From an uncultured Bacteroidales bacterium (GTDB lineage Bacteria > Bacteroidota > Bacteroidia > Bacteroidales > Paludibacteraceae): a stretch of 59,638 nt of DNA. The stretch spans positions 1 through 59,638 of the forward strand of contig CALDPN010000086.1 in the NCBI GenBank assembly GCA_937911235.1, given 5' to 3'. The translations under genes and the position numbers were made by a program. The notes under the pieces were generated by a model that saw only the letters and a program-made list of their open reading frames with translations, did not search any database and was not told the DNA's origin. This document shows positions 33,017 through 42,315 of the stretch, piece by piece (the first letter of the stretch is position 1; each line of letters opens with the position of its first letter).

Positions 33017-34432
33017 ATGGTAAAAAATATATTCTACATATTCATATCTGCGCTTGTTTTGCTCACAGCGCTTGTTTCATGCGAAGCAGACAAAATAAGT
33101 ACAGATACTTCCTTGATGCTGAAATTTTCCTCAGATACAGTACGTTTCGATACTATATTTACCAACCAAGGCTCAGCAACATACAAACTAAAAGTGTATA
33201 ATCCTTCAAAAAATAGAGTCTTACTAGAAAGTATAACACTAAACGAGGCAGAAAACTATAAAATGAGTGTCTCTGGTATTTCTGCAGATGTAGTGAGCAA
33301 TACCTATCTAAATGCAGGGGATAGCTTGATGATTTTTATTCAAGTTTTCATCGATCCAAACAACGATAAAACTCCTTTTATAGTGCGTGATAGTATAGAT
33401 TTCTTCTTTAATAATCACACACAAGTACTTCAACTTGAGGCGTATGGCAGAAATGTTAAGCGCTTTAAGAATAAAACCATATATGCAGATACCACTATCA
33501 CAGCCTACATGCCAATTCTTATTTCAGACACCTTAAAAGTAGTAGAAGGCGCCACACTTACCTTAAAAGAAGGCACTAAACTCTATTGCCAAAAGGCATC
33601 TGTTATTTTGGTAGAAGGCACTTTAATATCAGAGGGTGATATTAATAATATGGTAGAAATACGTGGTGATAGAGACGACTTTATGAATACCGTTCCGCCA
33701 CTAAGTTACGACCAAGCATCTGGTCAGTGGGGAGGTATCAAAATTGCATCTTCAAGTTTTGGTAATACATTAGAATATACAGATGTGCGCAATGCCGATT
33801 TTGGTATAGTAATAGACTCTACTTCTACAGAAAATACCACCCTTACGGTGACGAGTTCTGTTATTAGAAATATGTTGTACAATGTTATTTGTGCCAATAA
33901 TGCCAAGGTAGAAATATATAACTCGCTGTTATACAACGCAGGAGAGAATATCTTACATTTAGAAGGCGGTGAATATAAAGTGATACATTGTACACTTACA
34001 AACAATTATTCATTCTCTTGGGGAGGTAGAACACAACCAATTTTATATTATTCAAATAAAAGAAATGCCTTAAAGGCACAAATGTACAACTCTATAGTTT
34101 ATGGTAATTATTCTTCAGAGATAGATTATAAATTAGACGAAGAAGGTTTGCCTGCTGAGTATGTATTTAAAAATTGTTTGGTAAAACAACACATGAAAAC
34201 AGTGGATACCAATATCTATGTGGACTGTATTATAAACTCTTCTCCTAAATTTGTTTATGAAGAAATAAAAGATGATACATATCGTGTTTATGATTATCAT
34301 CTAACATCTGCCTCACCTGCAATTGGCTATGCTTCGAGTGAGTATTCTTCTCTATTCCCAAAAGATTTAGAAGGAAATGAACGCTTGTTAGATGGTTCTT
34401 CAGATATAGGTTGCTACGAATATATTCAATAA
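33017..34432 (+). CDS. Lipoprotein with a parallel beta-helix
   Basis: A 471-residue surface or periplasmic lipoprotein with lipobox LVSC (Cys22). The N-terminal part (about 30-150) is an immunoglobulin-like domain (LKFSSDTVRFDTIF, then VFIDPNNDKTPFIV). From about 155 on come short repeated strands of a right-handed beta-helix (GTLISEGDINNMVEIRG, TSSVIRNMLYNVICANN), ending SDIGCYEYIQ. Such proteins often bind or process polysaccharides. The ATG at 33017 is chosen over an in-frame TTG at 32990 that lies right after the promoter. Confidence 0.8.
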   Translation: MVKNIFYIFISALVLLTALVSCEADKISTDTSLMLKFSSDTVRFDTIFTNQGSATYKLKVYNPSKNRVLLESITLNEAENYKMSVSGISADVVSNTYLNAGDSLMIFIQVFIDPNNDKTPFIVRDSIDFFFNNHTQVLQLEAYGRNVKRFKNKTIYADTTITAYMPILISDTLKVVEGATLTLKEGTKLYCQKASVILVEGTLISEGDINNMVEIRGDRDDFMNTVPPLSYDQASGQWGGIKIASSSFGNTLEYTDVRNADFGIVIDSTSTENTTLTVTSSVIRNMLYNVICANNAKVEIYNSLLYNAGENILHLEGGEYKVIHCTLTNNYSFSWGGRTQPILYYSNKRNALKAQMYNSIVYGNYSSEIDYKLDEEGLPAEYVFKNCLVKQHMKTVDTNIYVDCIINSSPKFVYEEIKDDTYRVYDYHLTSASPAIGYASSEYSSLFPKDLEGNERLLDGSSDIGCYEYIQ

Positions 34433-34436
34433 AAAT

Positions 34437-35456
34437 ATGAGAAAACTAATTTTACTACCATTCTTAATCTTTTTGCTCTCCACTTTGCAAGCATATTCAC
34501 ATTATAAAGTAATGTTTTATAATGTGGAAAACTACTTTGATACAAAAGACAATCCAGAGACCAATGACGATGATTTTCTTCCCAGCGGTAAAAGGCATTG
34601 GACCAACAAAAAGAATGAAGAAAAACGAAATTCTATTGCAAAAGTAATCACTGCAGTAGGAGAGGGTACTCCTGTGGCTATAGTGGGTATGTGTGAGGTA
34701 GAAAACGATTATGTTCTTACTTCTTTGGTGAGATATTCACCGCTAAAAAACTATGGTTATAAGTTTATACACTACGACTCAGCCGACAAACGTGGCATAG
34801 ATACTGCACTATTGTATCATCCAGAACAGTTTAGCCCTTTATCTAGTAAACCTCTTAGAAAAGAATTCTCAGATGGCAAACTCACTCGCGATGTGCTCTA
34901 TGTAAGTGGAAAAACTTCTTTTGGAGATACTTTGCATGTGTTTGTATGTCACACACCTTCTCGTTTGGGAGGCAAAAACAAAACAGAACATTATAGAGTA
35001 GGAGTAATGTCTATGGTGAGAGAACACTGTGATAGCATTTTCTCTATAAATCCTAATGCAAAAATCATTATAATGGGAGATTTCAACGATACTCCTAAAG
35101 ATAAAAGTATATGTGAGACCCTTGGCGCAAAGCCTCTTTCTCAGCCATACGAAACCACATCTTTGTATAATATGTTTTATCAATTTGTAGACAACCCTTT
35201 TATTGGTACTCATAAATACCAATCTCAGTGGAGTGTGCTAGACCAAATAATCGTATCGGGAAGTTTCTTTACCTCTGGTCTTCTAAAACCAACTAGTGCT
35301 TATATTTTTCGAGCACCATTCCTTTTAGAAGAAGATAAAAGAAATATGAATGTGCGTCCGAAACGTACGTATAATGGTTTGAAGTATAACGGAGGATATT
35401 CAGACCACCTACCTATAATTATAGATTTTGTCGTGTATAAAAAAATATTCGAGTAG
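34437..35456 (+). CDS. Secreted endonuclease/exonuclease/phosphatase-family protein
   Basis: A 339-residue protein with a signal peptide (cleavage near LQAYS). The EEP metal and catalytic residues appear in order: MFYNVENYFDT, MCEVEND, the histidine in VCHTPSR, MGDFNDTP and SDHLPI at the C-terminus. It is probably a periplasmic phosphodiesterase or nuclease. It starts 4 nt after the beta-helix gene, so the two are co-transcribed. Confidence 0.9.
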   Translation: MRKLILLPFLIFLLSTLQAYSHYKVMFYNVENYFDTKDNPETNDDDFLPSGKRHWTNKKNEEKRNSIAKVITAVGEGTPVAIVGMCEVENDYVLTSLVRYSPLKNYGYKFIHYDSADKRGIDTALLYHPEQFSPLSSKPLRKEFSDGKLTRDVLYVSGKTSFGDTLHVFVCHTPSRLGGKNKTEHYRVGVMSMVREHCDSIFSINPNAKIIIMGDFNDTPKDKSICETLGAKPLSQPYETTSLYNMFYQFVDNPFIGTHKYQSQWSVLDQIIVSGSFFTSGLLKPTSAYIFRAPFLLEEDKRNMNVRPKRTYNGLKYNGGYSDHLPIIIDFVVYKKIFE

Positions 35457-35468
35457 AGCTCTTCACGG

Positions 35469-35552
35469 GATTTTATTTATGATTAACTACAAAAGCTAAA
35501 CTCGCTGCGCTCAAACAACGCTTTTGTTTAACGTTAATCATCGCATAAAATC
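35469..35552. repeat. Long imperfect hairpin in the intergenic region
   Basis: An AATCATxxxxTAAAAT-type outer stem (35469-35487 with 35533-35552) encloses an inner CAAAAGC/GCTTTTG stem. It has no T-tract and occupies most of the gap between the EEP-family gene and the DUF554 gene. It looks like a palindromic extragenic element. Confidence 0.5.
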
Positions 35553-35609
35553 TATTTCCGCTCATCGCAATATCGCATTTTTAACGTATAAATATATAAC
35601 ATACACCTT

Positions 35610-36296
35610 ATGCTAGGAACAATTATAAATACAGGAGCGGTGATTTTAGGCGGAAGCCTAGGATTAATTGTAAAGAAAAACCTACCAGAAAGATACCAAG
35701 ACATATTCTTTCAGGGTATTGGTTTATTTACAATTGCCCTAGGTATAAAAATGTCTCTAGACATGAGCAATGCCATGTTTGTTATCCTAAGTTTAATAAT
35801 AGGAGGACTATTGGGCGAAGCACTAAAACTAGAAGAAAAAACCGAACACCTTTCTGAGAAAATTAAGAAAATCACAAAATCTAAAAACGACAGATTCACA
35901 GAAGGTCTTATCACAGCATTCCTACTTTTTTGTATGGGTTCAATGAGCATAATAGGTCCTATAGAAGAAGGACTTAAAGGCGGAATTTCCGATTTACTTA
36001 TCACAAAAAGTTTAATGGACGGATTTAGTGCCTTTATGCTTAGTAGCACATTAGGCTTGGGAGTAGTTTTATCGGCAATTCCACTACTAATTTACCAAGG
36101 CGGAATTACAATTTTTGCCGATTTCATCGGGAATTCTATAGAGGAAGATACCATTAAAAATCTCACTGCTGTAGGTGGTATTCTACTAATGGGTTTGGGT
36201 ATTAATATTCTAAACATTAAGCACTTGAGAATAATTAATCTTCTACCAGCCCTTATATTTATCTGCATTTTTATGTGTACTTTGCACATTATTTAG
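35610..36296 (+). CDS. DUF554 family membrane protein
   Basis: A 228-residue polytopic membrane protein. MLGTIINTGAVILGGSLG at the start, a GLFTIALGIKMSL helix, GGLLGEALKLEE and the CMGSMSIIGPIEEGLKG stretch are the signature of DUF554 (YdfK type). Function unknown. It overlaps the open frame upstream of proC but not the chosen proC start. Confidence 0.9.
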   Translation: MLGTIINTGAVILGGSLGLIVKKNLPERYQDIFFQGIGLFTIALGIKMSLDMSNAMFVILSLIIGGLLGEALKLEEKTEHLSEKIKKITKSKNDRFTEGLITAFLLFCMGSMSIIGPIEEGLKGGISDLLITKSLMDGFSAFMLSSTLGLGVVLSAIPLLIYQGGITIFADFIGNSIEEDTIKNLTAVGGILLMGLGINILNIKHLRIINLLPALIFICIFMCTLHII

Positions 36297-36322
36297 TATT
36301 TTTACGCAAATTTTCTAGAATT

Positions 36323-37117
36323 ATGAAAAATATAGCTATTATCGGAGCTGGAAATATGGGCGGAGCCATAGCCAGAGGACTTTCACAAAGCAGTTTAGCA
36401 GGAAAAATTTCTGTTAGTGATATCAACGAAGATGCATTGAGAAGTTTACAAAACTTCAACAACAGTATAGACGTTACCACAGACAACTGTGCCAATGTAA
36501 AAGATGCTGATATCGTGATACTTGCCGTTAAACCATGGCTAGTTTCTCAAATAATATCACAAGTAAAAGAAACACTTGATTATAAAAACCAAATTATAAT
36601 CTCGATAGCTGCTGGAGTTTCTATAGAAGACCTTCTAAATCTTCTAGACAAAAATGGAGAAAGACCAGTGATTTTCCGTATTATTCCAAACACTGCAATA
36701 GATGTGCTTCAAAGTGTTTCTACAATTGCATCTTGTGGCGCAACTAAAGAACAAGAAGCAGAAATTCTAGAAATTTTTGGAGAACTTGGCAAAGCATTCC
36801 TAGTGCCAGAAAGCCAATTAAATGCTATGATGTCTCTTTCTAGTTGCGGTATTGCATACGCATTTAGATACATTAGAGCTGCAGTAGAAGGTGGCGTTGA
36901 AATGGGAATTTATCCAAATGTTGCAAAAGAAGTAGTGCTTCAAACTCTTCGTGGTGCAGTAGATTTGTTGGAAACAAACGACTCTCACCCAGAGGTTGAA
37001 ATAGACAAAGTTACCACTCCTGGAGGCATTACTATCAAGGGCCTAAACGAGATGGAAGCAAATGGCTTTACAAATGCTGTTATCAAGGGTCTAAAAGCGA
37101 GCCTTATAAAAAGTTAG
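36323..37117 (+). CDS. proC: Pyrroline-5-carboxylate reductase
   Basis: A 264-residue enzyme for the last step of proline synthesis. IAIIGAGNMGGAIARGL is the NAD(P)H loop, and GISIEDLL-type and LxALSGCGPAY-like segments (here MSLSSCGIAYAFRYI) mark the catalytic domain. The ATG at 36323 gives the usual N-terminus; a longer frame upstream overlaps the DUF554 gene. The stop TAG lies in a TTAGGAG heptamer repeat. proB and proA lie downstream at 40365 and 42316. Confidence 0.94.
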   Translation: MKNIAIIGAGNMGGAIARGLSQSSLAGKISVSDINEDALRSLQNFNNSIDVTTDNCANVKDADIVILAVKPWLVSQIISQVKETLDYKNQIIISIAAGVSIEDLLNLLDKNGERPVIFRIIPNTAIDVLQSVSTIASCGATKEQEAEILEIFGELGKAFLVPESQLNAMMSLSSCGIAYAFRYIRAAVEGGVEMGIYPNVAKEVVLQTLRGAVDLLETNDSHPEVEIDKVTTPGGITIKGLNEMEANGFTNAVIKGLKASLIKS

Positions 37118-37144
37118 GAGTTAGGAGTTAGGATTTAGGAGTTA
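37112..37144. repeat. Heptamer tandem repeat (TTAGGAG)n
   Basis: Four to five units of TTAGGAG, one degenerate, starting inside the last proC codons and supplying its stop codon. Confidence 0.85.
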
Positions 37145-37174
37145 AAAATATAACAAATCAAAATATTTAGAATT

Positions 37175-37714
37175 ATGATGAAAGAAATTGCAGAACGCCT
37201 ACGTGGTCTTCGTGATTCTATGGATTTGAGTACAGCAGAAATGGCTGTACAAACAGGTGTAGAAGAAGGAATTTACGAAACCTACGAAACTGGCGAGGTA
37301 GATATTCCTATGAACTATATCTGCCAAGTGGCTAAGAAATTTAATGTTGATACTGCAGTGCTTATTTCTGGCAACGAAACTCACGCAGAAAGTTATTTCG
37401 TTACTCGTAAGGGTTTAGGAATTACCGTAGAAAGAAGTAAAGCTTACAAATATAGAGACTTAGCTGGTGGCTTTAAAAATGCAAAAGCTACTCCATTCCT
37501 TGTAACAGTAGAGCCAAACGATGCTCCTATTCACTTAAACTCACACCCTGGTCAAGAGTTTAACCTACTAGAAAAGGGCACTCTTCTACTACAAATTGAT
37601 GGTAAAGATATCATCCTTGAAGAAGGCGACAGCATCTACTTCGATGCTACTAAACCTCACGGAATGAAAGCATTAAACAATGAGAAAGCACGCTTTTTAG
37701 CGATAATTTTATAA
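37175..37714 (+). CDS. XRE-family regulator with a C-terminal cupin domain
   Basis: A 179-residue protein: an N-terminal helix-turn-helix (about 3-65, ERLRGLRDSMDLSTAEMA) and a C-terminal cupin barrel (about 110-179, HPGQEFNLLEKG, then EGDSIYFDATKPHGM). This pattern is typical of ligand-sensing regulators. It stands 12 nt before an acyl-CoA synthetase gene, which it may regulate. A second ATG at 37178 is an equally possible start. Confidence 0.9.
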   Translation: MMKEIAERLRGLRDSMDLSTAEMAVQTGVEEGIYETYETGEVDIPMNYICQVAKKFNVDTAVLISGNETHAESYFVTRKGLGITVERSKAYKYRDLAGGFKNAKATPFLVTVEPNDAPIHLNSHPGQEFNLLEKGTLLLQIDGKDIILEEGDSIYFDATKPHGMKALNNEKARFLAIIL

Positions 37715-37726
37715 TTTAAAGGAACA

Positions 37727-39382
37727 ATGTTAGAACGTTTTGTAGAAAAGACCCAATTCACTTCGCAAGAAGATTTTGTAAACAATTTAAAAATAAAAGC
37801 ACCTGAAAATTTCAATTTCGGGTATGATGTTGTAGATGCGTGGGCTAAAGAAGAACCAAATAAACGTGCCATTTGTTGGACCAATGATAAAGGCGAGCAC
37901 ATCGACTTTAGTTATGCAGATTTAAAAGAAAAAACCGATAAAACCGCTGCTTATTTCCAATCTTTAGGTATTGGCAAAGGCGATATGGTAATGCTTATAT
38001 TAAAGCGTAGATACGAATTTTGGTATTCTATTATTGCGCTTCACAAACTTGGTGCCGTAGTTATTCCTGCTACTCACCTTCTTACAGAAAAAGACATTAT
38101 CTATCGTTGTGAAGCTGCTGATATTAAGGCAATTGTAGCAGTTGGCGAAACTGTAGTGCTAGACCACATCAAAAATGCTCTACCAAAATGTCCTTCTGTG
38201 AAAAGCGTTATTTCTGTTGGTCCAGAAGTGTATGAAGGTTTTGAAGACTTCACAAAAGGCATAGAAAACGCTGGAGAATTTGTTCGTCCAGCAAATGTGA
38301 ATACAAACAATGATATTTCTATCATTTACTTTACATCTGGTACATCTGGCAACCCAAAAATGGTGGCTCACGACTTCACATATCCACTAGGACACATTGT
38401 CACAGGTAGCTACTGGCACAACCTAACAGAAGAAAGTCTTCACTTAACAGTGGCAGATACTGGTTGGGGTAAAGCTGTATGGGGTAAACTTTATGGTCAA
38501 ATGATTGCAGGTGCATCAATTTTCGTTTACGACCACGAGAAATTCACTCCTGCCGACATGCTAAAAATGATTCAAGAGTACAAAATTACATCTTTCTGTG
38601 CTCCTCCAACCATTTTCCGCTTTATGATTCGTGAAGATTTAACCAAATACGACCTTTCTTCACTAAAATGGGCTACTATTGCAGGCGAGGCTCTTAACCC
38701 AAGCGTTTACCAAGAGTTCTACGAACTAACTGGCATTAAACTACGTGAAGGTTTCGGTCAAACAGAAACCACTTGTACCGTGCTTACTACCCCATGGATG
38801 GAACCAAAACCAGGTTCTATGGGTAAACCAAACCCTGCTTACAACGTAGATATTGTAATGGGCGACGGACGTAGTGCAGAAGTGGGTGAACAAGGTGAAA
38901 TTATCATCCGTATAGACGAAAACAACAAACCAAACGGCTTATTCTTAGGATATTACAGAGACGAAGCTCGTACAAAAGAAGCTTATCACGATGGCATTTA
39001 CCACACTGGTGACGTGGCTTGGAAAGACGAAGATGGTTATTTCTGGTTCGTTGGTAGAAACGACGATGTTATCAAATCTTCTGGCTACCGCATTGGACCT
39101 TTCGAGGTAGAAAGTGCACTTATGTCGCACGATGCAGTAGTGGAATGTGCTATCACTGCCGTGCCAGACCCAATTCGTGGTCAGGTGGTGAAAGCTACTA
39201 TTGTGCTAGCAGCAGACTACAAAGACAAAGCAGGCGAAGCGCTTATTAAAGAACTTCAAGACTACGTAAAACGTGTAACTGCTCCATATAAATACCCACG
39301 TATCATAGAGTTTGTAAACGAACTTCCAAAAACTATTAGTGGTAAAATTCGTCGTGTAGAAATTAGAGAAAAAGATAAATAA
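37727..39382 (+). CDS. Acyl/acetyl-CoA synthetase (AMP-binding)
   Basis: A 551-residue adenylate-forming ligase. YFTSGTSGNPKMVAHD is the ATP loop, REGFGQTETT the adenylate motif, YHTGDVAWKDEDGY and VGRNDDVIKSSGYRIGPFEVES the hinge, and KTISGKIRRVEI carries the catalytic lysine. The acyl-CoA product cannot be fixed from sequence; medium-chain or acetyl are likely. It is coupled to the cupin regulator upstream and argF' downstream. Confidence 0.9.
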   Translation: MLERFVEKTQFTSQEDFVNNLKIKAPENFNFGYDVVDAWAKEEPNKRAICWTNDKGEHIDFSYADLKEKTDKTAAYFQSLGIGKGDMVMLILKRRYEFWYSIIALHKLGAVVIPATHLLTEKDIIYRCEAADIKAIVAVGETVVLDHIKNALPKCPSVKSVISVGPEVYEGFEDFTKGIENAGEFVRPANVNTNNDISIIYFTSGTSGNPKMVAHDFTYPLGHIVTGSYWHNLTEESLHLTVADTGWGKAVWGKLYGQMIAGASIFVYDHEKFTPADMLKMIQEYKITSFCAPPTIFRFMIREDLTKYDLSSLKWATIAGEALNPSVYQEFYELTGIKLREGFGQTETTCTVLTTPWMEPKPGSMGKPNPAYNVDIVMGDGRSAEVGEQGEIIIRIDENNKPNGLFLGYYRDEARTKEAYHDGIYHTGDVAWKDEDGYFWFVGRNDDVIKSSGYRIGPFEVESALMSHDAVVECAITAVPDPIRGQVVKATIVLAADYKDKAGEALIKELQDYVKRVTAPYKYPRIIEFVNELPKTISGKIRRVEIREKDK

Positions 39383-39384
39383 TT

Positions 39385-40338
39385 ATGAGAACATATCAAA
39401 GAGCCGCAGATCTAGGTGACATCCAAAAGGCAGTTAAAGAAGCATTAGAAGTAAAAGCAAATCCATATAAATGGGATACCATGGGTAAAAACAAAACCCT
39501 ACTTATGGTATTTTTCAACTCTAGTCTTCGTACTCGTTTAAGTACACAAAAAGCAGGTATGAATCTAGGCATGAACACCATTGTGCTAGACGTAAACGCC
39601 GGCGCATGGAAACTAGAAACCGAAAGAGGTGTAATTATGGATGGCGACAAACCAGAACACCTACTAGAAGCAATCCCAGTAATGGGTAGCTACTGCGACA
39701 TTATCGGCGTGCGTTCTTTTGCCCGTTTTGAAAACAAACAATTTGATTATGAGGAAGTTATCCTTAACCAATTCATAAAATACTCTGGCAAACCAGTATT
39801 TAGTATGGAATCTGCCACATGCCACCCATTACAAGCATTTGCAGACCTTATCACCATAGAAGAATACAAAGAACAAGAACGTCCAAAAGTGGTGTTAACA
39901 TGGGCTCCTCACCCAAGAGCACTGCCTCAAGCTGTGCCAAACTCATTTGCAGACTTTATGAATGCTGCCGATGTAGATTTTGTTATCACACATCCAAAAG
40001 GTTACGAACTTGCTCCTGAGTTTGTGGGCAACGCAAGAGTGGAATACGACCAAAGAAAAGCATTTGAAGGTGCAAACTTCATCTACGCTAAAAACTGGTC
40101 TGCCTACAACGATCCAAACTACGGTAAGATTCTTTGTCAAGACCGTGATTGGACTGTTGACACAGAAAAAATGAGTCTTACAGACAACGCATTCTTTATG
40201 CACTGCCTACCTGTGCGTAGAAACATGATTGTGACAGACGACGTTATAGAAAGCCCACGTTCAATAGTTATTCCTGAGGCTGCAAACCGTGTGGTTTCTG
40301 CTCAGACAGTAATTAAAAGAATGTTAGAAAGTTTATAA
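39385..40338 (+). CDS. argF': N-succinylornithine carbamoyltransferase
   Basis: A 317-residue carbamoyltransferase of arginine synthesis. FFNSSLRTRLST is the carbamoyl-phosphate site, and HPRALPQAVPNSFA and HCLPVRRN are family landmarks. Proline at position 90 is, from the Bacteroides fragilis enzyme, the residue linked to succinylornithine rather than acetylornithine use. It follows the synthetase gene after 2 nt and precedes proB by 26 nt. Confidence 0.9.
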   Translation: MRTYQRAADLGDIQKAVKEALEVKANPYKWDTMGKNKTLLMVFFNSSLRTRLSTQKAGMNLGMNTIVLDVNAGAWKLETERGVIMDGDKPEHLLEAIPVMGSYCDIIGVRSFARFENKQFDYEEVILNQFIKYSGKPVFSMESATCHPLQAFADLITIEEYKEQERPKVVLTWAPHPRALPQAVPNSFADFMNAADVDFVITHPKGYELAPEFVGNARVEYDQRKAFEGANFIYAKNWSAYNDPNYGKILCQDRDWTVDTEKMSLTDNAFFMHCLPVRRNMIVTDDVIESPRSIVIPEAANRVVSAQTVIKRMLESL

Positions 40339-40364
40339 TTTTACCGATAAAACCGATAAAAAAC

Positions 40365-41441
40365 ATGTATCGCTTCAAACGCATAGTAGTAAAGATAGGT
40401 AGTAATGTTCTTACCCAAGCAGACGGAACATTAGACCTTAATAGAATAGAAGCAATTGTTACAGACATTGCCCAAATGCATAAAGCTGGAATAGAAATTA
40501 TTTTGGTTTCTTCAGGCGCTGTGGCATCTGGCAGAAGCGAGCTTAAAGTGGATAAGAAACTAGATTCTGTCTCATCTCGTCAGCTTTTCTCTGCTGTAGG
40601 TCAAGCAAAACTTATCAACCACTACTACGACCTATTCCAAAAACATGGTCTTCATTGCGGTCAAGTGCTTACTACAAAAGAGAGTTTCGGCACCAGACGT
40701 CATTATCTTACACAAAAAGACTGCATAAGTGTGATGCTAGAAAATGGGGTTATTCCTATTGTGAACGAAAACGACACCATTTCTGTAACAGAACTTATGT
40801 TTACAGACAACGACGAGCTTTCTGGACTTCTTGCCACTATGATGCGCGCAGAAGCACTTATTATATTAAGTAATATCGACGGCATTTACAATGGCAATCC
40901 TTCAGACCCTGCATCTGAGGTTATCAGAGAAATCACTCCAGAAGGAAACTTTACCAAATACATTCAAACTGGTAAATCTTCTTTTGGCAGAGGCGGTATG
41001 CTAACCAAGTATAATATTGCTCGCAAAGTGGCTGGTGAAGGTATCTATGTGATTATTGCCAACGGCAAAAGAGACGGCATTCTTCCTCACTTGATAGAAA
41101 AAGACTGCACTATTCCTCATACCACATTTATGGCAAACCAAAAGAAAGCCTCTGGCGTGAAGAAATGGATTGCTCATAGCGAAAGCTTCGCAAAAGGATA
41201 TGTAGTGCTAAACGAAGGTGCTGCAGAAGCCCTAGCAAGCAAAGCAAGTTCCGTGCTTTTAGTAGGCATTACAGAAGTGGGCGGCGAGTTTGCAAAAGGC
41301 GACATAGTAAAAATCCTAAACCAAGAAAAAGAAGAACTTGGCGTAGGTATTGCTCAATACGATAGCGCAAAAACACGCGAATTCATCGGCAAAAAAGGCC
41401 AACGCGCCTTCATCCACTACGATTATTTATACTTAGATTAA
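40365..41441 (+). CDS. proB: Glutamate 5-kinase
   Basis: A 358-residue enzyme, the first step of proline synthesis. The kinase domain has VVKIGSNVLT, VSSGAVASGRSEL, NENDTI and NDELSGLLATMM. A PUA domain follows from about 275 (KGYVVLNEGAAEAL). The pathway partners proC (36323) and proA (42316) lie nearby. Transcription probably ends at the hairpin at 41529-41562. Confidence 0.95.
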   Translation: MYRFKRIVVKIGSNVLTQADGTLDLNRIEAIVTDIAQMHKAGIEIILVSSGAVASGRSELKVDKKLDSVSSRQLFSAVGQAKLINHYYDLFQKHGLHCGQVLTTKESFGTRRHYLTQKDCISVMLENGVIPIVNENDTISVTELMFTDNDELSGLLATMMRAEALIILSNIDGIYNGNPSDPASEVIREITPEGNFTKYIQTGKSSFGRGGMLTKYNIARKVAGEGIYVIIANGKRDGILPHLIEKDCTIPHTTFMANQKKASGVKKWIAHSESFAKGYVVLNEGAAEALASKASSVLLVGITEVGGEFAKGDIVKILNQEKEELGVGIAQYDSAKTREFIGKKGQRAFIHYDYLYLD

Positions 41442-41462
41442 ACAGAACTCGGTTAATAAGAC

Positions 41463-41507
41463 GGACAATGCACGCACGGTTGCTGAGCCTGTCGAAGCAT
41501 TGTCCCT
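41463..41507. repeat. Composite GGACAATGC / TTCGACAGGCTCAGC element, copy B (inverted)
   Basis: The exact reverse complement of the 45-nt copy at 23580-23624, placed between proB and its terminator. Confidence 0.88.
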
Positions 41508-41528
41508 ACAGATAGCCTTATAAAAAAC

Positions 41529-41562
41529 TAATGGCGACCCTTTTCTTAAAGAGTCGCCATTA
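41529..41562. terminator. Bidirectional terminator between proB and the DUF975 gene
   Basis: Perfect 10-bp stem TAATGGCGAC / GTCGCCATTA, with A-rich sequence before and ATTTTT after it. It serves the converging proB and DUF975 genes. Nearly the same stem recurs at 45759-45790. Confidence 0.8.
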
Positions 41563-41583
41563 ATTTTTATAGTTGGTTACAGA

Positions 41584-42216
41584 TTATTCTTCGATTGCTT
41601 GTGGTTGTGCTTTGATGTCTTCGTATAAAGCAATTCTTGCAGCTTCGTGGTATGGAACCACCCAAAGAATAGCGATACCTAGAGTAACGATACATAGAAG
41701 ATACCAGCCAATGAAACTTAGGTCTAAAAGGAATAATTTCATTTTATAACCGTTTGTTAGTTTCATACTTTCATTGATGCATTCTTCAGCTGTTAGTTCT
41801 TCGTTGTCCATGCTAATGTATGGAGCAAAGCAGTATGAATATGCTTTAATGATACCAGGAATCAATAGTAAAAGACTCCATAGAAAAACGTAGATTGACA
41901 TTAAGCCAATTACTTTAATAGATTTTAAATAGTCTGCTTTAAATTTATCTACAAGGCTAGATGAAATTTCAATTTTTCCACCACGCACAAAGCCCAATAT
42001 TTCTTTTGCAAAAAGATATGAAAGTGGAATACCAACAAATATTTCTGCTAATAGATTTGCAAAAGAAGCTAATTCTTCACTAGCGATAACAAAGCCAAGC
42101 GCTGTAGAAATCACTGTGTTAATTAACATAATGATTAATAACAACAATACGGCGCCTCTCCAGTCGGCTTTAAGCATATTGAAGGCAGCATTTCTGTACT
42201 CAAAATTTTGTTTCAT
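41584..42216 (-). CDS. DUF975 family membrane protein
   Basis: A 210-residue protein with about five or six membrane helices. The segment SLLLLIPGIIKAYSY, ELTAEECINESMKLTNGYK and LFLLDLSFIGWYLL are typical of DUF975. Function unknown. It is divergent from proA, with a -7 element for each gene between them. Confidence 0.88.
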   Translation of the reverse strand: MKQNFEYRNAAFNMLKADWRGAVLLLLIIMLINTVISTALGFVIASEELASFANLLAEIFVGIPLSYLFAKEILGFVRGGKIEISSSLVDKFKADYLKSIKVIGLMSIYVFLWSLLLLIPGIIKAYSYCFAPYISMDNEELTAEECINESMKLTNGYKMKLFLLDLSFIGWYLLCIVTLGIAILWVVPYHEAARIALYEDIKAQPQAIEE

Positions 42217-42245
42217 AATTTAGGTTTATTAAAGTTTTTCGCGTG

Positions 42246-42253
42246 CAAAGGTA
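42246..42253 (-). promoter_or_regulatory. -7 promoter element of the DUF975 gene
   Basis: The minus strand reads TACCTTTG, 30 nt before the ATG at 42216. It is paired with the proA element on the other strand. Confidence 0.55.
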
Positions 42254-42265
42254 GAAAAAAATCAC

Positions 42266-42273
42266 TATATTTG
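42266..42273 (+). promoter_or_regulatory. -7 promoter element of proA
   Basis: It reads TATATTTG, 43 nt upstream of the proA ATG. Confidence 0.55.
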
Positions 42274-42315
42274 CATAATACATAAAATTAATAACAAGAA
42301 AACACTATAAAAAAG

